Assembly (NCBI RefSeq): GCF_963676685.1
Contig: NC_092346.1
Span: 50,063,062-50,127,061, forward strand
Length of the DNA: 64,000 bases
Reading direction: 5' to 3'
Origin: Mytilus edulis
Lineage: Eukaryota > Mollusca > Bivalvia > Mytilida > Mytilidae
The notes beneath the pieces were generated by a model that saw only the letters and a list, made by a program, of their open reading frames with translations, did no database searches and had not been told where the DNA came from. The position numbers and the translations under genes are program-made. How positions within the stretch are numbered: position 1 is the first letter of the stretch; each line of letters starts with the position of its first letter. This document shows, piece after piece, positions 19,994-30,019 of this stretch.

Positions 19994-22900
19994 CTAAAAT
20001 GAGATCAGACATTTAAGCATGCTTTAAGATATGTGATAACAAAGAACACAAAATGATGTACAGAATTAAGTATTTCAACTGATGCATATATTACAGAATT
20101 AGCCAATGTACCATTAGACATACAAGCATATAACAAATAAAAAGTTGTGATTGATAATCGAGAAAAGAATACAAGATAAGGTATACTTCCAAAGGCAATC
20201 TAATTAAAATATTGATCTCTGATTACGTTATACTACATATACTACATAACGTAATCAGAGATCAATATTTTAATTAGATTGGTTAAAATATTGATTTCTG
20301 ATTACGTTATACTACATATGTAGTAGTATAACGTAATCAGAGATCAATATTTTAGTTAGATTAGTCCAAAGGAAAATATATGTCATATAATCCATAACAG
20401 TCAAACAATCCATGATAGCGCCCGTAGACTTCCACTTTACCATTAGGAACCCTTGGTCAACTAGCAAGAAGCAGCAAAGATTTATCAGAAATCATAAATT
20501 TAGCATTTCTTTAATTAACGAGAGAACTTAATAAATAAAAGTAGTGCAATAATAAGGAAATAAAACAAAAGAGTTATTTAAATCAGAATAGATGCGATAT
20601 ATTCAGGTGTAAATCGCACAGAAAATAGTGATCATTATTTAAATCAGAATAGATGCGATATATTCAGGTGTAAATCGCACAGAAAATAGTGATCATTATT
20701 TAAATCAGAACAGATGCGATATATTCAGGTGTAAATCGCACAGAAAATAGTGATCATTATTTAAATCAGAATAGATGCGATATATTCAGGTGTAAATCGC
20801 ACAGAAAATAGTGATCATTATTTAAATCAGAATAGATGCGATATATTCAGGTGTAAATCGCACAGAAAATAGTGATCATTATTTAAATCAGAACAGATGC
20901 GATATATTCAGGTGTAAATCGCACAGAAAATAGTGATCATTATTTAAATCAGAATAGATGCGATATATTCAGGTGTAAATCGCACAGAAAATAGTGATCA
21001 TTATTTAAATCAGAATAGATGCGATATATTCAGGTGTAAATCGCACAGAAAATAGTGATCATTATTTAAATCAGAACAGATGCGATATATTCAGGTGTAA
21101 ATCGCACAGAAAATAGTGATCATTATTTAAATCAGAATAGATGCGATATATTCAGGTGTAAATCGCACAGAAAATAGTGATCATTATTTAAATCAGAATA
21201 GATGCGATATATTCAGGTGTAAATCGCACAGAAAATAGTGATCATTATTTAAATCAGAATAGATGCGATATATTCAGGTGTAAATCGCACAGAAAATAGT
21301 GATCATTATTTAAATCAGAATAGATGAGATATATTAAGTTGTAAATCGTACAGAAAATAGTGATCATTGTGCTCTTTAAACTTTTATAATATTAAGCTTT
21401 GAGTTTCGATTACTAGAAAATTTACGATTTGTAATGTGAACGCATGACTGATGCGATTTTGAAAATAGTCCGCAATGTAAGTTGAATATATAGTTCGTCT
21501 ATATGTAGACGTAAATTTTTTTACTACTATACCTTCTTTCTCTTTCGTCAGGCTATCACTTGCAAATTGTCTTTCCCTTAAAGCACTGCTTACAGTTTCA
21601 TCATCACTTTTAGTTGTCATGGCTTTCTCAACATTCTTACTTTCTGTGAAGACCATGTCATCCAAGTTGTTTGTACCTTGTTAAGAAAAAAACATGTATC
21701 ATGATTGCGTTCATTGTTGTTCTGACTCCTACGTTCTATTGGCAGTATTATTTTCCTGTGGATTCATTAATATTCGTTGAATACCAATTTTCGTGGCTTT
21801 CGTGTGTACAGAGGAACCACGAAATTAAATGTTCAACGAATTACAAATTTTCTTTGGAAACTAATGTAGACTTTGCCAAAACAACGAAATTAAATATCCA
21901 CAAGCATGCTAGTTTTCCTGAATCCAAGAAAATTGATACCAACGAAAATAAATGAATCTATAGGAAAATAATACTGTTAGATTGCTCTCGTTATTACACT
22001 TTTTAAAAATTTAATTATATAATTAATCAAGAAGCCTGCTTATTCTGAATAAATGTATAAACTACTTTATTGTACTGAACATAGAAAGTCTACTAGACAA
22101 GCTCTGTTAGTATAGAAAGACCATGTTCTGGATCAACACAGCAATGAAAGCAATCATCACATGCTAAAATTTATTACATGTTGTAAAAAGTACACCTACC
22201 TGTAATGAGTTCCACTGATTTTTTATTCATTTTGAAATTTTGCTGTCTGTTTTCCATTAGGTTTTCGTCCTTTTCGTTTGGCAAATCATCATCGTTTACA
22301 TCATCTGGATTGTCGTACCCAAAGAAACTGTCAAATGATGCACTGCTAACAGTAAGCGATTCTTCATCATTTGTATTTTGATCTTTTTTCAAATTCACAC
22401 CATCAGAGGGCAGAGTATTGGTGTCACAGTATAGGTTCACAGCTTTCGAATTATCAATAGGATGCGTTTGTTGTAAGCTTTGCTTTGTCCCTGGAAAATC
22501 AAAGACAAAATGTAAAATGTGTCAATTTAACATGTATGCTGGCCTACTGATGTGGTTTGTTGCATGCACTGTTACAATGAGATGACGGCTTCTGAATGAG
22601 ATAGTGTTTGTCATTGCAAAGGTGGTATATGTCAATTGTAAAGACTGAAAAGCCAAACAGTTGTCTTTTCTATAAAGACTTAAAATTATGTTTTAGATTT
22701 CATGTTCATTGATATTTGATATTTGATACGATATATACAATAGCGTTAACACGAATTGTTAAAAACTATAACAAAGTAAAACCGCCAAAAACACCCGTCG
22801 ACTTTTTTTTGCAATGCAATGGCTGGTGGCTGTCTCATAGTTTCTAAAATTAAAATAGCGAAATAGGGGTATGATTTTCACAGCTATCCACATATAGTCC

Positions 22901-25900
22901 AAATAAAGATTGCTATACATTTTTTATAAACAACTAAGAATCCGACTTATTCTTTATTAATGTATAAATTACTTGATTGTTCTAGAATTACATAACGCAG
23001 CATTGACAGAAATCACCACGTACTAGAAATGATTTTATATTATAGTGTAAAATGTAAACCCACCTGTGGTGAGTTCCGCTGATTTTTCATTCACTTTAAA
23101 ACTTTGCATGTTTTCCATTACGTTTTCATCCTTTTCGTTTGCCAAATCATCATCGTTTACATCATCTGGATTGTCGTACCCAAAGAAACTGTCAAATGAT
23201 GCACTGCTAACAATAAACGATTCCTCATCATTTGCATTTTGATCTTTTTTCAAATACACACCATCAGAGGGCAGAGTATTGGTGTCACAGTATAGGTTCA
23301 CAGCTTTCGAATTATCAATAGGATGCGTTTGTTGTAAGCTTGGCCTTGTCCCTGGAAAATCAAAGACACAATGTAAAATGTGTCAATTTAACTTGTATGC
23401 TGGCCTACTGATGTGGTTTGTTGCGTGCACTGTTACAATGAGATGACGGCTTCTGAATGAGATAGTGTTTGTCATTGCAAAGGTAGCATATGTCAATTTT
23501 AAAGACTGAAAAGCCAAACAGTTGTCTTTTCTAAAGACTTTTAAAAATTATGTTTTAAATTTCATGTTCATTGATATTTGATACGATATATACAATAACG
23601 TTAACACGAATTGTTAAAAACTATAACAAAGTACAACCGCCAAAAAAATCCGTCGACTTTTTTATGCAATGCAATGGCTGGTGGCTGTCTCATAGTTTCT
23701 AAAATAAAACTAGCGAAATAGGGGTATGATTTTCACAGCTATCCACATATAGTCCAAATAAAGATTGCTATACATTTTTTATAAACAACTAAGAATCCGA
23801 CTTATTCTTTATTTAAATGTATGAATTACTTGATTGTTCTAGAATTATATAACGCAGCATTGACAGAAATCACCACATACTAGAAAAATTTTATATAGTG
23901 TAAAATGTAAACCCACCTGTTGTGAGTTCCGCTGATTTTTCATTTACTTTAAAACTTTGCAGGTTTTCCATTACGTTTTCATCCTTTTCGTTTGGCAAAT
24001 CAGTGTCTTCACCATCTGGATTGTCGTACCCAAAGAAACTGTCAAATGATGCACTGCTAACAGTAAGCGATTCTCCATCATTTGTATTTTGATCTTTTTC
24101 CAAATACACACCATGAGAGGGCAGATCATCTTTGTTAAAGCATTGGTCCGCAGCTTTCGAATTGTCAATAAAATCTTTCTGTTGTAATCTTTGTCTTGTT
24201 CCTGGAAAATAAAAATAAAACACAATATGTAGAATGGTGTCAATTTACCTAGTATGTTGGTTGCGTGCACCGTTACATTTGGATTATTGCTTTTAATGAA
24301 GCAGTCTTTGCCATTTCAAAGGGATCATATTTAGATTTCAAAGACTGATTAAATGTAAGGTTCAAATGACTATGGCTAAAACACATAAAATTATTCAAAA
24401 TTTCTCATACCTAATATACTACATGTATTTCTTGTTTTAGCCTCTCCAGCCTCAATTAAATAAATTATTGAATGGGCATCGTCTGTTGCTCCACTATCGT
24501 ATTTTATAAGGCTTTCGACCATGACATCTTTCGTCATTTTGGTTCCATTTGATTTGCTTTCTGTATACGTTTCTTGATTATGAATTGGTTCTTGTTTTTC
24601 GTCACAAACATCTTTCTGTTCAACAGCTAGTTGAAATCCAGTTACTATGTGTATTTCGGAATCCCCTCCATAAGGTTCTTCGCTGAAATCCGATTCATAC
24701 GGAGGGTATTCCGAATCAACTGTTTCTGCAACGGAGCTTTCTGATTCCTCCTCACAAGTGTCCTTTCTTTTAGAATCTACATCATTGATATATTCATTTG
24801 TTGTCGTTTCTTTGTTTTCCGTATCGTATCGTAAGTCGTTATCACATATAGGTCCAATCTGAAATAAGCCCTTGCTTTCCTTCAGTGCTTTCTTCCGTTT
24901 TAAGTATGCACCAACGGCTAGGACCCAATAAGCTGTGTTAAGAGAGCGTCTATCTCTGTCTGCTTCTTCTCTTGCAGTCATTTCATCTGTGTCAGAAGAA
25001 GATACTTCGTTTGCAATTGCCAAAAATGTTTGATTCCTAAGTTCACCGTTTACTGCTTTCTGACATTTTGCAATTTCAAGTTCCATGTTGTCTTTATCGC
25101 AATCGTCACTTTTGTTTAATTCATCCGGCTTATAACTTTCATCGTTATTAAGCCAATATTCAAAGTCATCATAGGTTTCGCATGAACTTGATTCTGATAC
25201 TGACCCATGACTATCAAGCACATCAGACTGGTCAGAAAATATTTCCATGCTCCTCTCGATATATATGTTTTCGGTAGTCTCAGCCAATTGTAAGTCTTGT
25301 TTCCATTTCTCATTCAGTCTTCCTAAAATGGTACGTTTATAAGCCTGTTCTTTTTCATCTATTTCATTAGTAATATAAACTTTCACTTGAGCTGTACGTT
25401 CTGAACCAGGATTAGAAATATCACATTTCTTATTACGTTCTATAAAAAAAATATTAAACGACCGCTATATTTATGAACAAATATTTGAATGTCAAAACAG
25501 TTACTTGCTGTTAAAAAAAAAGAAAACTGATTGAAAAAAATTAAGTACATGTAGTTCTTTTTAAATGTTTATTTCAAGTAAAAGATAAGAAAGAATTTGA
25601 ATAACATAATATACTAGTACCTAAGAACTTACAATAAAAAAAGTATGGATAAAGCGCTTAATTCTGTGTTGCTAATATAAAAGTGTAAGTGTTCAGGAAC
25701 AGAGAGCTATACTATTTTATAAAAAGTCAAGACTAATTCGTATTTAAAGAAACAGTCCGGTTTTTGCTTAGTATGTTCGGATGTATCGAAATAATTAACT
25801 GTTGATAACATAATCAGGATTTAGAAGCAATTTGACAGATAAAACCTGTAGTTATTTCAAATAATGCACTAACTAGTTACTATAATACTGATGTAAATTA

Positions 25901-28900
25901 CCTTTACAGCAAGAGTCAGCAAATAACATTTTATAATCCTCTTCATCAGTTTTATTTTCCCCTATTGGAGCCCCATGAGCTGCCGAGGGTACACTGTCTG
26001 TATCTGTTGAATTGTACATATCGTGCTTCTTCAGCCACCTCTTGAAAGCTCTCTCTGACCCACAAGAGCTGATGGACCACATAGAGCTGTCGGTATCAAG
26101 ATCGGATATTACTGGAGGATTTTCGTTTATATAGCGAAGATCTAATTTGTGCACAATCAGATTTTCTCGAAGATACTCATCATCTGCTAAATCATCATTA
26201 GATTCTGGGGCATGGGCTGCCCAGTTGTATGGAATAGCACTAATGGTCGTATAGTAAGACAAGGTCGAGGGATGTGACATGCAGGATTCTGTAGGTGTGA
26301 AGTCGCTCCTGTGAAACTCAGACCTATACATTTGGCCTCCTGATAAGGCATATTTGGTTTGATGAGTTTTTGTATCCCGGAGATCTTCCTCAGAAGAAAA
26401 ATATTCAAAAGTTGTCGGTGGTGATATGCTCTGTATATTGTTGTCCGAGCTATCAATTCTTGGATCTCCGTGATTTTCTTGCTGATCAATCGGATTTGTC
26501 TACAATACAACCAACACATGTGTACGAATTAAAGATGCTAATGGGGTAGATGCCAACAAAAACGCGAAAAAAGCTATGCCAAAATTTAAATTGTAAAAAA
26601 AAATGGTTCGCTTTCATTTTCTACAATTTTACTGGCGGTTATCGAAGTCAAATATACTTTATAATTGACATTTCCACAAAACATGGTTATAAGACATAAT
26701 TTCGTATGCAGTGATTTCACACAGATGTCAGATGTTTTAACAGTATATCTTATCTATTCATTATCATTTCTGTAAGGATGTTGGTTTGTTTTAAATAGTT
26801 TAGTGTCCTAATCAGGTATTGTTTTTTTATTACTATATCATTCTTACCTTTGTGCTATTATTGACTATTCTATTCAGTGCTGACTGTAAGAAATCTTTGA
26901 TATAACCAACTGCATGATCTGAAAACCAAAAAAAAGATTACACGGTAAAAAAAAAACTCCACTCAAGTAACAATCAATCTAAAACTTTTGATAGAATAAA
27001 ATAAGCCACAAAAAACCTAACATATCCAAACCAAATGTTTATAGAAGATAAGCTAATCTCGGTTGCTCTTGGAATGAGGAAATTCTCACAGAAAATAAAC
27101 GATAACAGCAAAACAAAAATAAAAATCAACTGTTAAAAATACAAGAATGAATTTTTTCTTCACTTATAACACTATAATTGAGGGTGTATTTATTGTATCA
27201 ATAATACCTGGTACATTAACTAATGCATCTCCCATCAATGTTGTCAACTTGTTGGTACTGACTGTATTATCACTTTCTGTTTGAACAGAGGCATCCACAG
27301 TACACGTCTGATAGGTTTGGGTTTCTTTGTTTTCTAATTGACTAACAAAGTATTTCGGAAGGATATCCTGCAAGATGGCTGTTGCTCTCAACAACTTGTC
27401 TCCATCTGACTCCTTGGTGGACTCGTACTTCCTATTTGACTGCAACTCAGCCTGTGAACGGTTGTCATTGAAATCCTGAAAAAGAAGTAAAAATAATGAA
27501 AACTAGGTGAAAGTACAATGAGCGCACTAAAGGATTAATATCATAGATATTTTTTTCATTTCTAATCAACCTTTGCGCCATATACTAGTAAAGTGTGACC
27601 GTTGGATTTGTGTTCATGAAACATAATTCCAAAATTTTAAATGTTGCCTCAAATAACGGATATTGGAACATTAAATGATACCACTGGTATGGTATAAATC
27701 TTTTCATTATCCATCTACTATTTAACTTAGTAACTAAACAATTCTTCATTATTTGAATTTTAAGAATAGAAAACATAAATAATGGACGCATTTCCAAAAC
27801 TTACCAAACTTAAACATTCGTGTGCTATTCTTCTTGCATCTGCAATATTCTGTTTAAACTCCTGGTCCCTGATTAGAACTTGAAACATGTTCAGTTCTGT
27901 AAAAACGGAAAATAAATCATTGTGTCAACTCTTATTCTTTGGTGATAATTGTCATTACTTAAAGATGTTTTGTGAAAAGTAATATAAAAAAAATGTTTCT
28001 ATTAAAAAAAATGTAAGTATGCTATGAACATCAATATTATTCATTTTGTAAAAATAATCCATTTCTCCATTTGAACTGTACACTTAACAACAAAATTATT
28101 TTCATTTATCTGTGTACATTACGGTAAATTGCGGATTTTTGTACAAGGTTCTAGATGTTTTTTCTACAATTGTTTTTAAAATATTTAGCAGCAGTGTAAT
28201 ACTATTACTTTAAACATCCACCCTTTATTTTTATTGATTTTGTATTAACATTGTAACATAGATCAAATTTATTCGTTCAGTGTATATTCACTTGTGTTAA
28301 TATATCTTTTGATTGATTAAAGCCATTTCAATTGATTCTTTATAGTGTGTCTTTCTATGTTGTGATGTCACACTATTGTTTCAGTTAAGGGTGAAGGTTG
28401 GCACCTATTTAAACGTTTAAACCCGCTGCAATATGTTTGCACCGGTCCTAAGTTAGGAATCTGATATTCAGTGTTTGTTGTTTGTTGATGTTTTTCATAA
28501 GTGTTTCTCGTTTTTATATAAATTATACCGTTTGTTTTCCCGTTTGAATGGTTTTACTCTAGTCATTTTTGTGCCCTTTAATTGCAGCTTGTTGTTTAAC
28601 TGTGAGCTAAGGCCCCGTATTGAAGACTATACTTTGATCAATTATGGTTTACTTTTATAAATTGTGACATGGATAGAGAGTTTTTTCATCGGCACTCATA
28701 TCACATATTTTATCTAGATACACTTACTAGAAATGTGCATTTGGGTACAGGTTAGTGTAAAAGTTCGTAATGTGAAGATATAACTGAAGCTTAAAATTTT
28801 CATATATTAACATATGAAGCAAGATCTAACTCCAACTTGTCATTTCAAGCTATCCGCTTAGTAAAGCTATGCGTGTTTTGAGAGCATACTAACGATTTGG

Positions 28901-30019
28901 TGTCATGGAGAAACAATTGCGAACATTGACCCATCTGCATACTTACGTTTTGGTGTCATAGGACCAGTGATTTTCATGATATCTATTAGATATCCAGATA
29001 GTTTACAATGCTCATGAATATCTGAAAGATATAATGATACTTGTAAATCGGACATACCCTTGTGTGTGGGTGGTGAAAGAGTAGAGGGATGCAACACAGT
29101 TTCTGTCAAATCCCTAAAAAAATTGCAATGAAATTATTGAATGATAAAAAATCGAACTGTTAGCCGTATTTATTTCTCAAAAATAAATATAAAGCAAACA
29201 ATGACAGTATTTGTCTGTTCAATGAAACTGACTGTTTATCACTTTGTTCATTAAGCTGTATTCAATAACTTAGTCATGATAACTTAACTATAATAGTAGA
29301 AAAGATGCTCTGAAAAGTCCGAATATCACACCACTTTAAGGCACTTATGTTATTTCTTTGAGTCTGTACCGTCGAGTCTGTTTGGTACGTGCTGCTTTAA
29401 TTTCAAATAACAGAATTTGCTTGCGATAGTATTTTACATAAAACTATTCTATATGGAATGAAAGTTATTGATTACGACCTTCTTTTACTTTAGGGGTCCC
29501 AACCCATACAGAGCTATACTACTAACACTAGCCCTTACCCTAAAACCTAACCCTAACCTTAAACATCCCGCCGATAACTTCACAGTAAAATCTTCAAACA
29601 GAACACTCTAGATTCTAATCTTACCCAAAAATAAAATAAAAAGGAGTACTGAGAAAAGAACGCATTCATATAGGTAACGCATTAGTACCGAGACAATATC
29701 AGAAACAGTTTTTTTTTTGTTTTTTTCTAATCTTGTTAGTTCATATTGGCACATAAGCTGCTAAATGTTATATAGATATTAGCATATAGGGATTAAAAAG
29801 ATATTTGCAGTATTTTTGTGGATTTGTTTTTATAACACAAGCCTGTTATTTGTGATTTTTCTTTAAAACGAAATGAAACCACTCTTTGTATTCAACAGTA
29901 TATATAATCATCGGATGTCAATGGAAAAATGTATTGAACTAAAAAAAAAAGATAGGGACACGATACTACATGTAAATGAATAAAGAATATATAGTAACTC
30001 ACCCATTGTTGATTTTCAT
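18921..30019 (-). CDS. 12-exon gene for a 1440-aa acidic disordered protein of unknown function
   Basis: Exons (minus): 30019-30003, 29113-28947, 27896-27805, 27475-27208, 26918-26848, 26499-25902, 25439-24411, 24201-23917, 23351-23064, 22490-22200, 21676-21533, 19993-18921. Every junction is GT-AG and in phase; the total of 4323 nt is divisible by three. I do not recognise the protein and see no known folded domain. Residues 1-140 look helical. At 142-158 lie KETQT and SVQT, matching LC8 dynein light chain ligands. 206-747 is Asp/Ser/Glu-rich with a repeated SSC-x5-F-x2-WL motif. 748-1035 is a module repeated three times. The C-terminal exon has a lysine-rich NLS (about 1270-1287) and KHVRF-x5-VF (1349-1359), matching an RVxF-PhiPhi PP1 docking site. 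Inference: a nuclear or cytoskeletal scaffold recruiting PP1. The exon model is strong; the role is unproven. Confidence 0.85.
20196..20362. mobile_element. two adjacent palindromes in the last intron
   Basis: 20196-20281 is a palindrome with arms reading from CAATCTAATTAAAATATTG, and 20283-20362 is a second, related palindrome centred on ACATATGT. Both share TGATTACGTTATACTACATA. The pattern is of a small inverted-repeat element that duplicated in tandem or inserted into itself. Confidence 0.7.
20574..21368. repeat. 61-bp minisatellite, 13 units, in the last intron of the 1440-aa gene
   Basis: Thirteen units of exactly 61 bp, nearly identical apart from one T/C site (AGAATAG or AGAACAG) and a diverged last unit. 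The variant order is T T C repeated three times, then T T T T. Each unit contains TGCGAT...ATCGCA inverted words 14 nt apart, plus the palindromes TGATCA and ATTTAAAT. The array ends about 165 bp from exon 11. Confidence 0.95.
21533..21676 (-). CDS. unknown 1440-aa protein, exon 11
   Basis: 144-bp exon, donor GAAG|GTATAG; the acceptor is the less usual AACAAG. Phase 1-1. DDETVSSALRERQF faintly echoes DEESLTVSSASF of the triplicated module, so it may be an old, diverged copy. Confidence 0.75.
21743..21976. mobile_element. MITE related to the CTGTGGATTCATT family, in an intron
   Basis: Inverted ends CAGTATTATTTTCCTGTGG and CTATAGGAAAATAATACTG enclose the same inner words (TTCGTGG, CCACGAAATTAAAT). 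It lies in intron 10 of the gene at 18921-30019, about 70 bp upstream of the acceptor of exon 11. Confidence 0.65.
22200..22490 (-). CDS. unknown 1440-aa protein, exon 10 (module copy 3)
   Basis: Acceptor TTTGATTTTCCAG, donor ACAG|GTAGGT, phase 1-1. Same module as exon 9, with one inserted residue (RQQNF for MQSF) and a few substitutions. Confidence 0.85.
23064..23351 (-). CDS. unknown 1440-aa protein, exon 9 (module copy 2)
   Basis: Acceptor TTTGATTTTCCAG, donor ACAG|GTGGGT, phase 1-1. Almost identical to exon 10 in protein, DNA and flanking intron, indicating a recent tandem duplication with a unit of about 860 bp. Confidence 0.85.
23917..24201 (-). CDS. unknown 1440-aa protein, exon 8 (module copy 1)
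   Basis: Acceptor TTATTTTCCAG, donor ACAG|GTGGGT, phase 1-1. The most diverged of three copies of a module of about 95 residues whose core is SSASFDSFFGYDNPD followed by LPNEKDENVMEN. Its first third (QQKDFIDNSKAADQCFNKDD) differs from copies 2 and 3. Confidence 0.85.
24411..25439 (-). CDS. unknown 1440-aa protein, exon 7
   Basis: 1029-bp exon, acceptor TTTTTTTTATAG, donor ATTAG|GTATGA. Acidic, with SSCETYDDFEYWLNND (related to a motif in exon 6), one possible helix around LNTAYWVLAVGAYLKRKKAL, and several Glu/Ser clusters. Phase 1 to phase 1. Confidence 0.85.
25902..26499 (-). CDS. unknown 1440-aa protein, exon 6
   Basis: Acceptor TGGTTGTATTGTAG, donor TGTAAAG|GTAATT. Acidic, low-complexity; contains SSCGSERAFKRWLKKHD, which is echoed in exon 7. 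Phase 0 to phase 1; this is the last asymmetric exon before the phase 1-1 series. Confidence 0.85.
26848..26918 (-). CDS. unknown 1440-aa protein, exon 5
   Basis: 71-bp exon with acceptor TTTGGTTTTCAG and donor ACAAAG|GTAAGA. Encodes HAVGYIKDFLQSALNRIV. Phase 1 to phase 0. Confidence 0.75.
27208..27475 (-). CDS. unknown 1440-aa protein, exon 4 (LC8-type motifs)
   Basis: Acceptor CTTCTTTTTCAG, donor CCAG|GTATTA. Includes the helical LLRATAILQDILPKYFV, then KETQT and, nine residues on, SVQT. Phase 0 to phase 1. Confidence 0.8.
27805..27896 (-). CDS. unknown 1440-aa protein, exon 3
   Basis: Acceptor CCGTTTTTACAG, donor AGTTTG|GTAAGT. Encodes LNMFQVLIRDQEFKQNI and RRIAHECLSL, predicted helical. 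Phase 1 to phase 0. Confidence 0.8.
28260..28720 (+). repeat. mussel dispersed repeat ('ccgcatagtcagctat' family), intronic
   Basis: A diverged copy reading 'tgttgtttgttgatgttttt', 'tttcccgtttgaatggtttt', 'ttgaagactatactttgatc' up to 'ggcactcatatcac'. It shows the same order of words as the better copies at 32800 and 51440. It lies in intron 2 of the 1440-aa gene. Confidence 0.6.
28947..29113 (-). CDS. unknown 1440-aa protein, exon 2
   Basis: Acceptor CAATTTTTTTAG, donor AAAAC|GTAAGT. Encodes a helical-looking segment with SLYLSDIHEHCKLSGYLIDI. Phase 2 to phase 1. Confidence 0.8.
30003..30019 (-). CDS. unknown 1440-aa protein, exon 1
   Basis: ATG at 30019 followed by KINNG, donor AATGG|GTGAGT, ends in phase 2. 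I chose this start because it is the only ATG that joins exon 2 without an immediate stop. Only 17 coding bases. Confidence 0.7.

Larger units (their letters stand above)
22200..23916 (-). repeat. tandem duplication of an exon-plus-intron unit (about 860 bp)
   Basis: 22200-23063 (exon 10 plus intron 9) and 23064-23916 (exon 9 plus intron 8) align along their whole length, introns included ('tgtatgctggcctactgatg', 'gatgacggcttctgaatgag'). Exon 8 belongs to the same series, but intron 7 matches only partly. Confidence 0.9.

Noticed and set aside
20574-21368. Regular repeats considered as a CRISPR-like array
   Set aside because: Units are contiguous with no variable spacers, and the genome is animal.
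29531-29562. CCCTAA-like run resembling interstitial telomere repeat
   Set aside because: Only four to five degenerate copies (CCCTTACCCTAAAACCTAACCCTAACC split by mismatches); too short to call.
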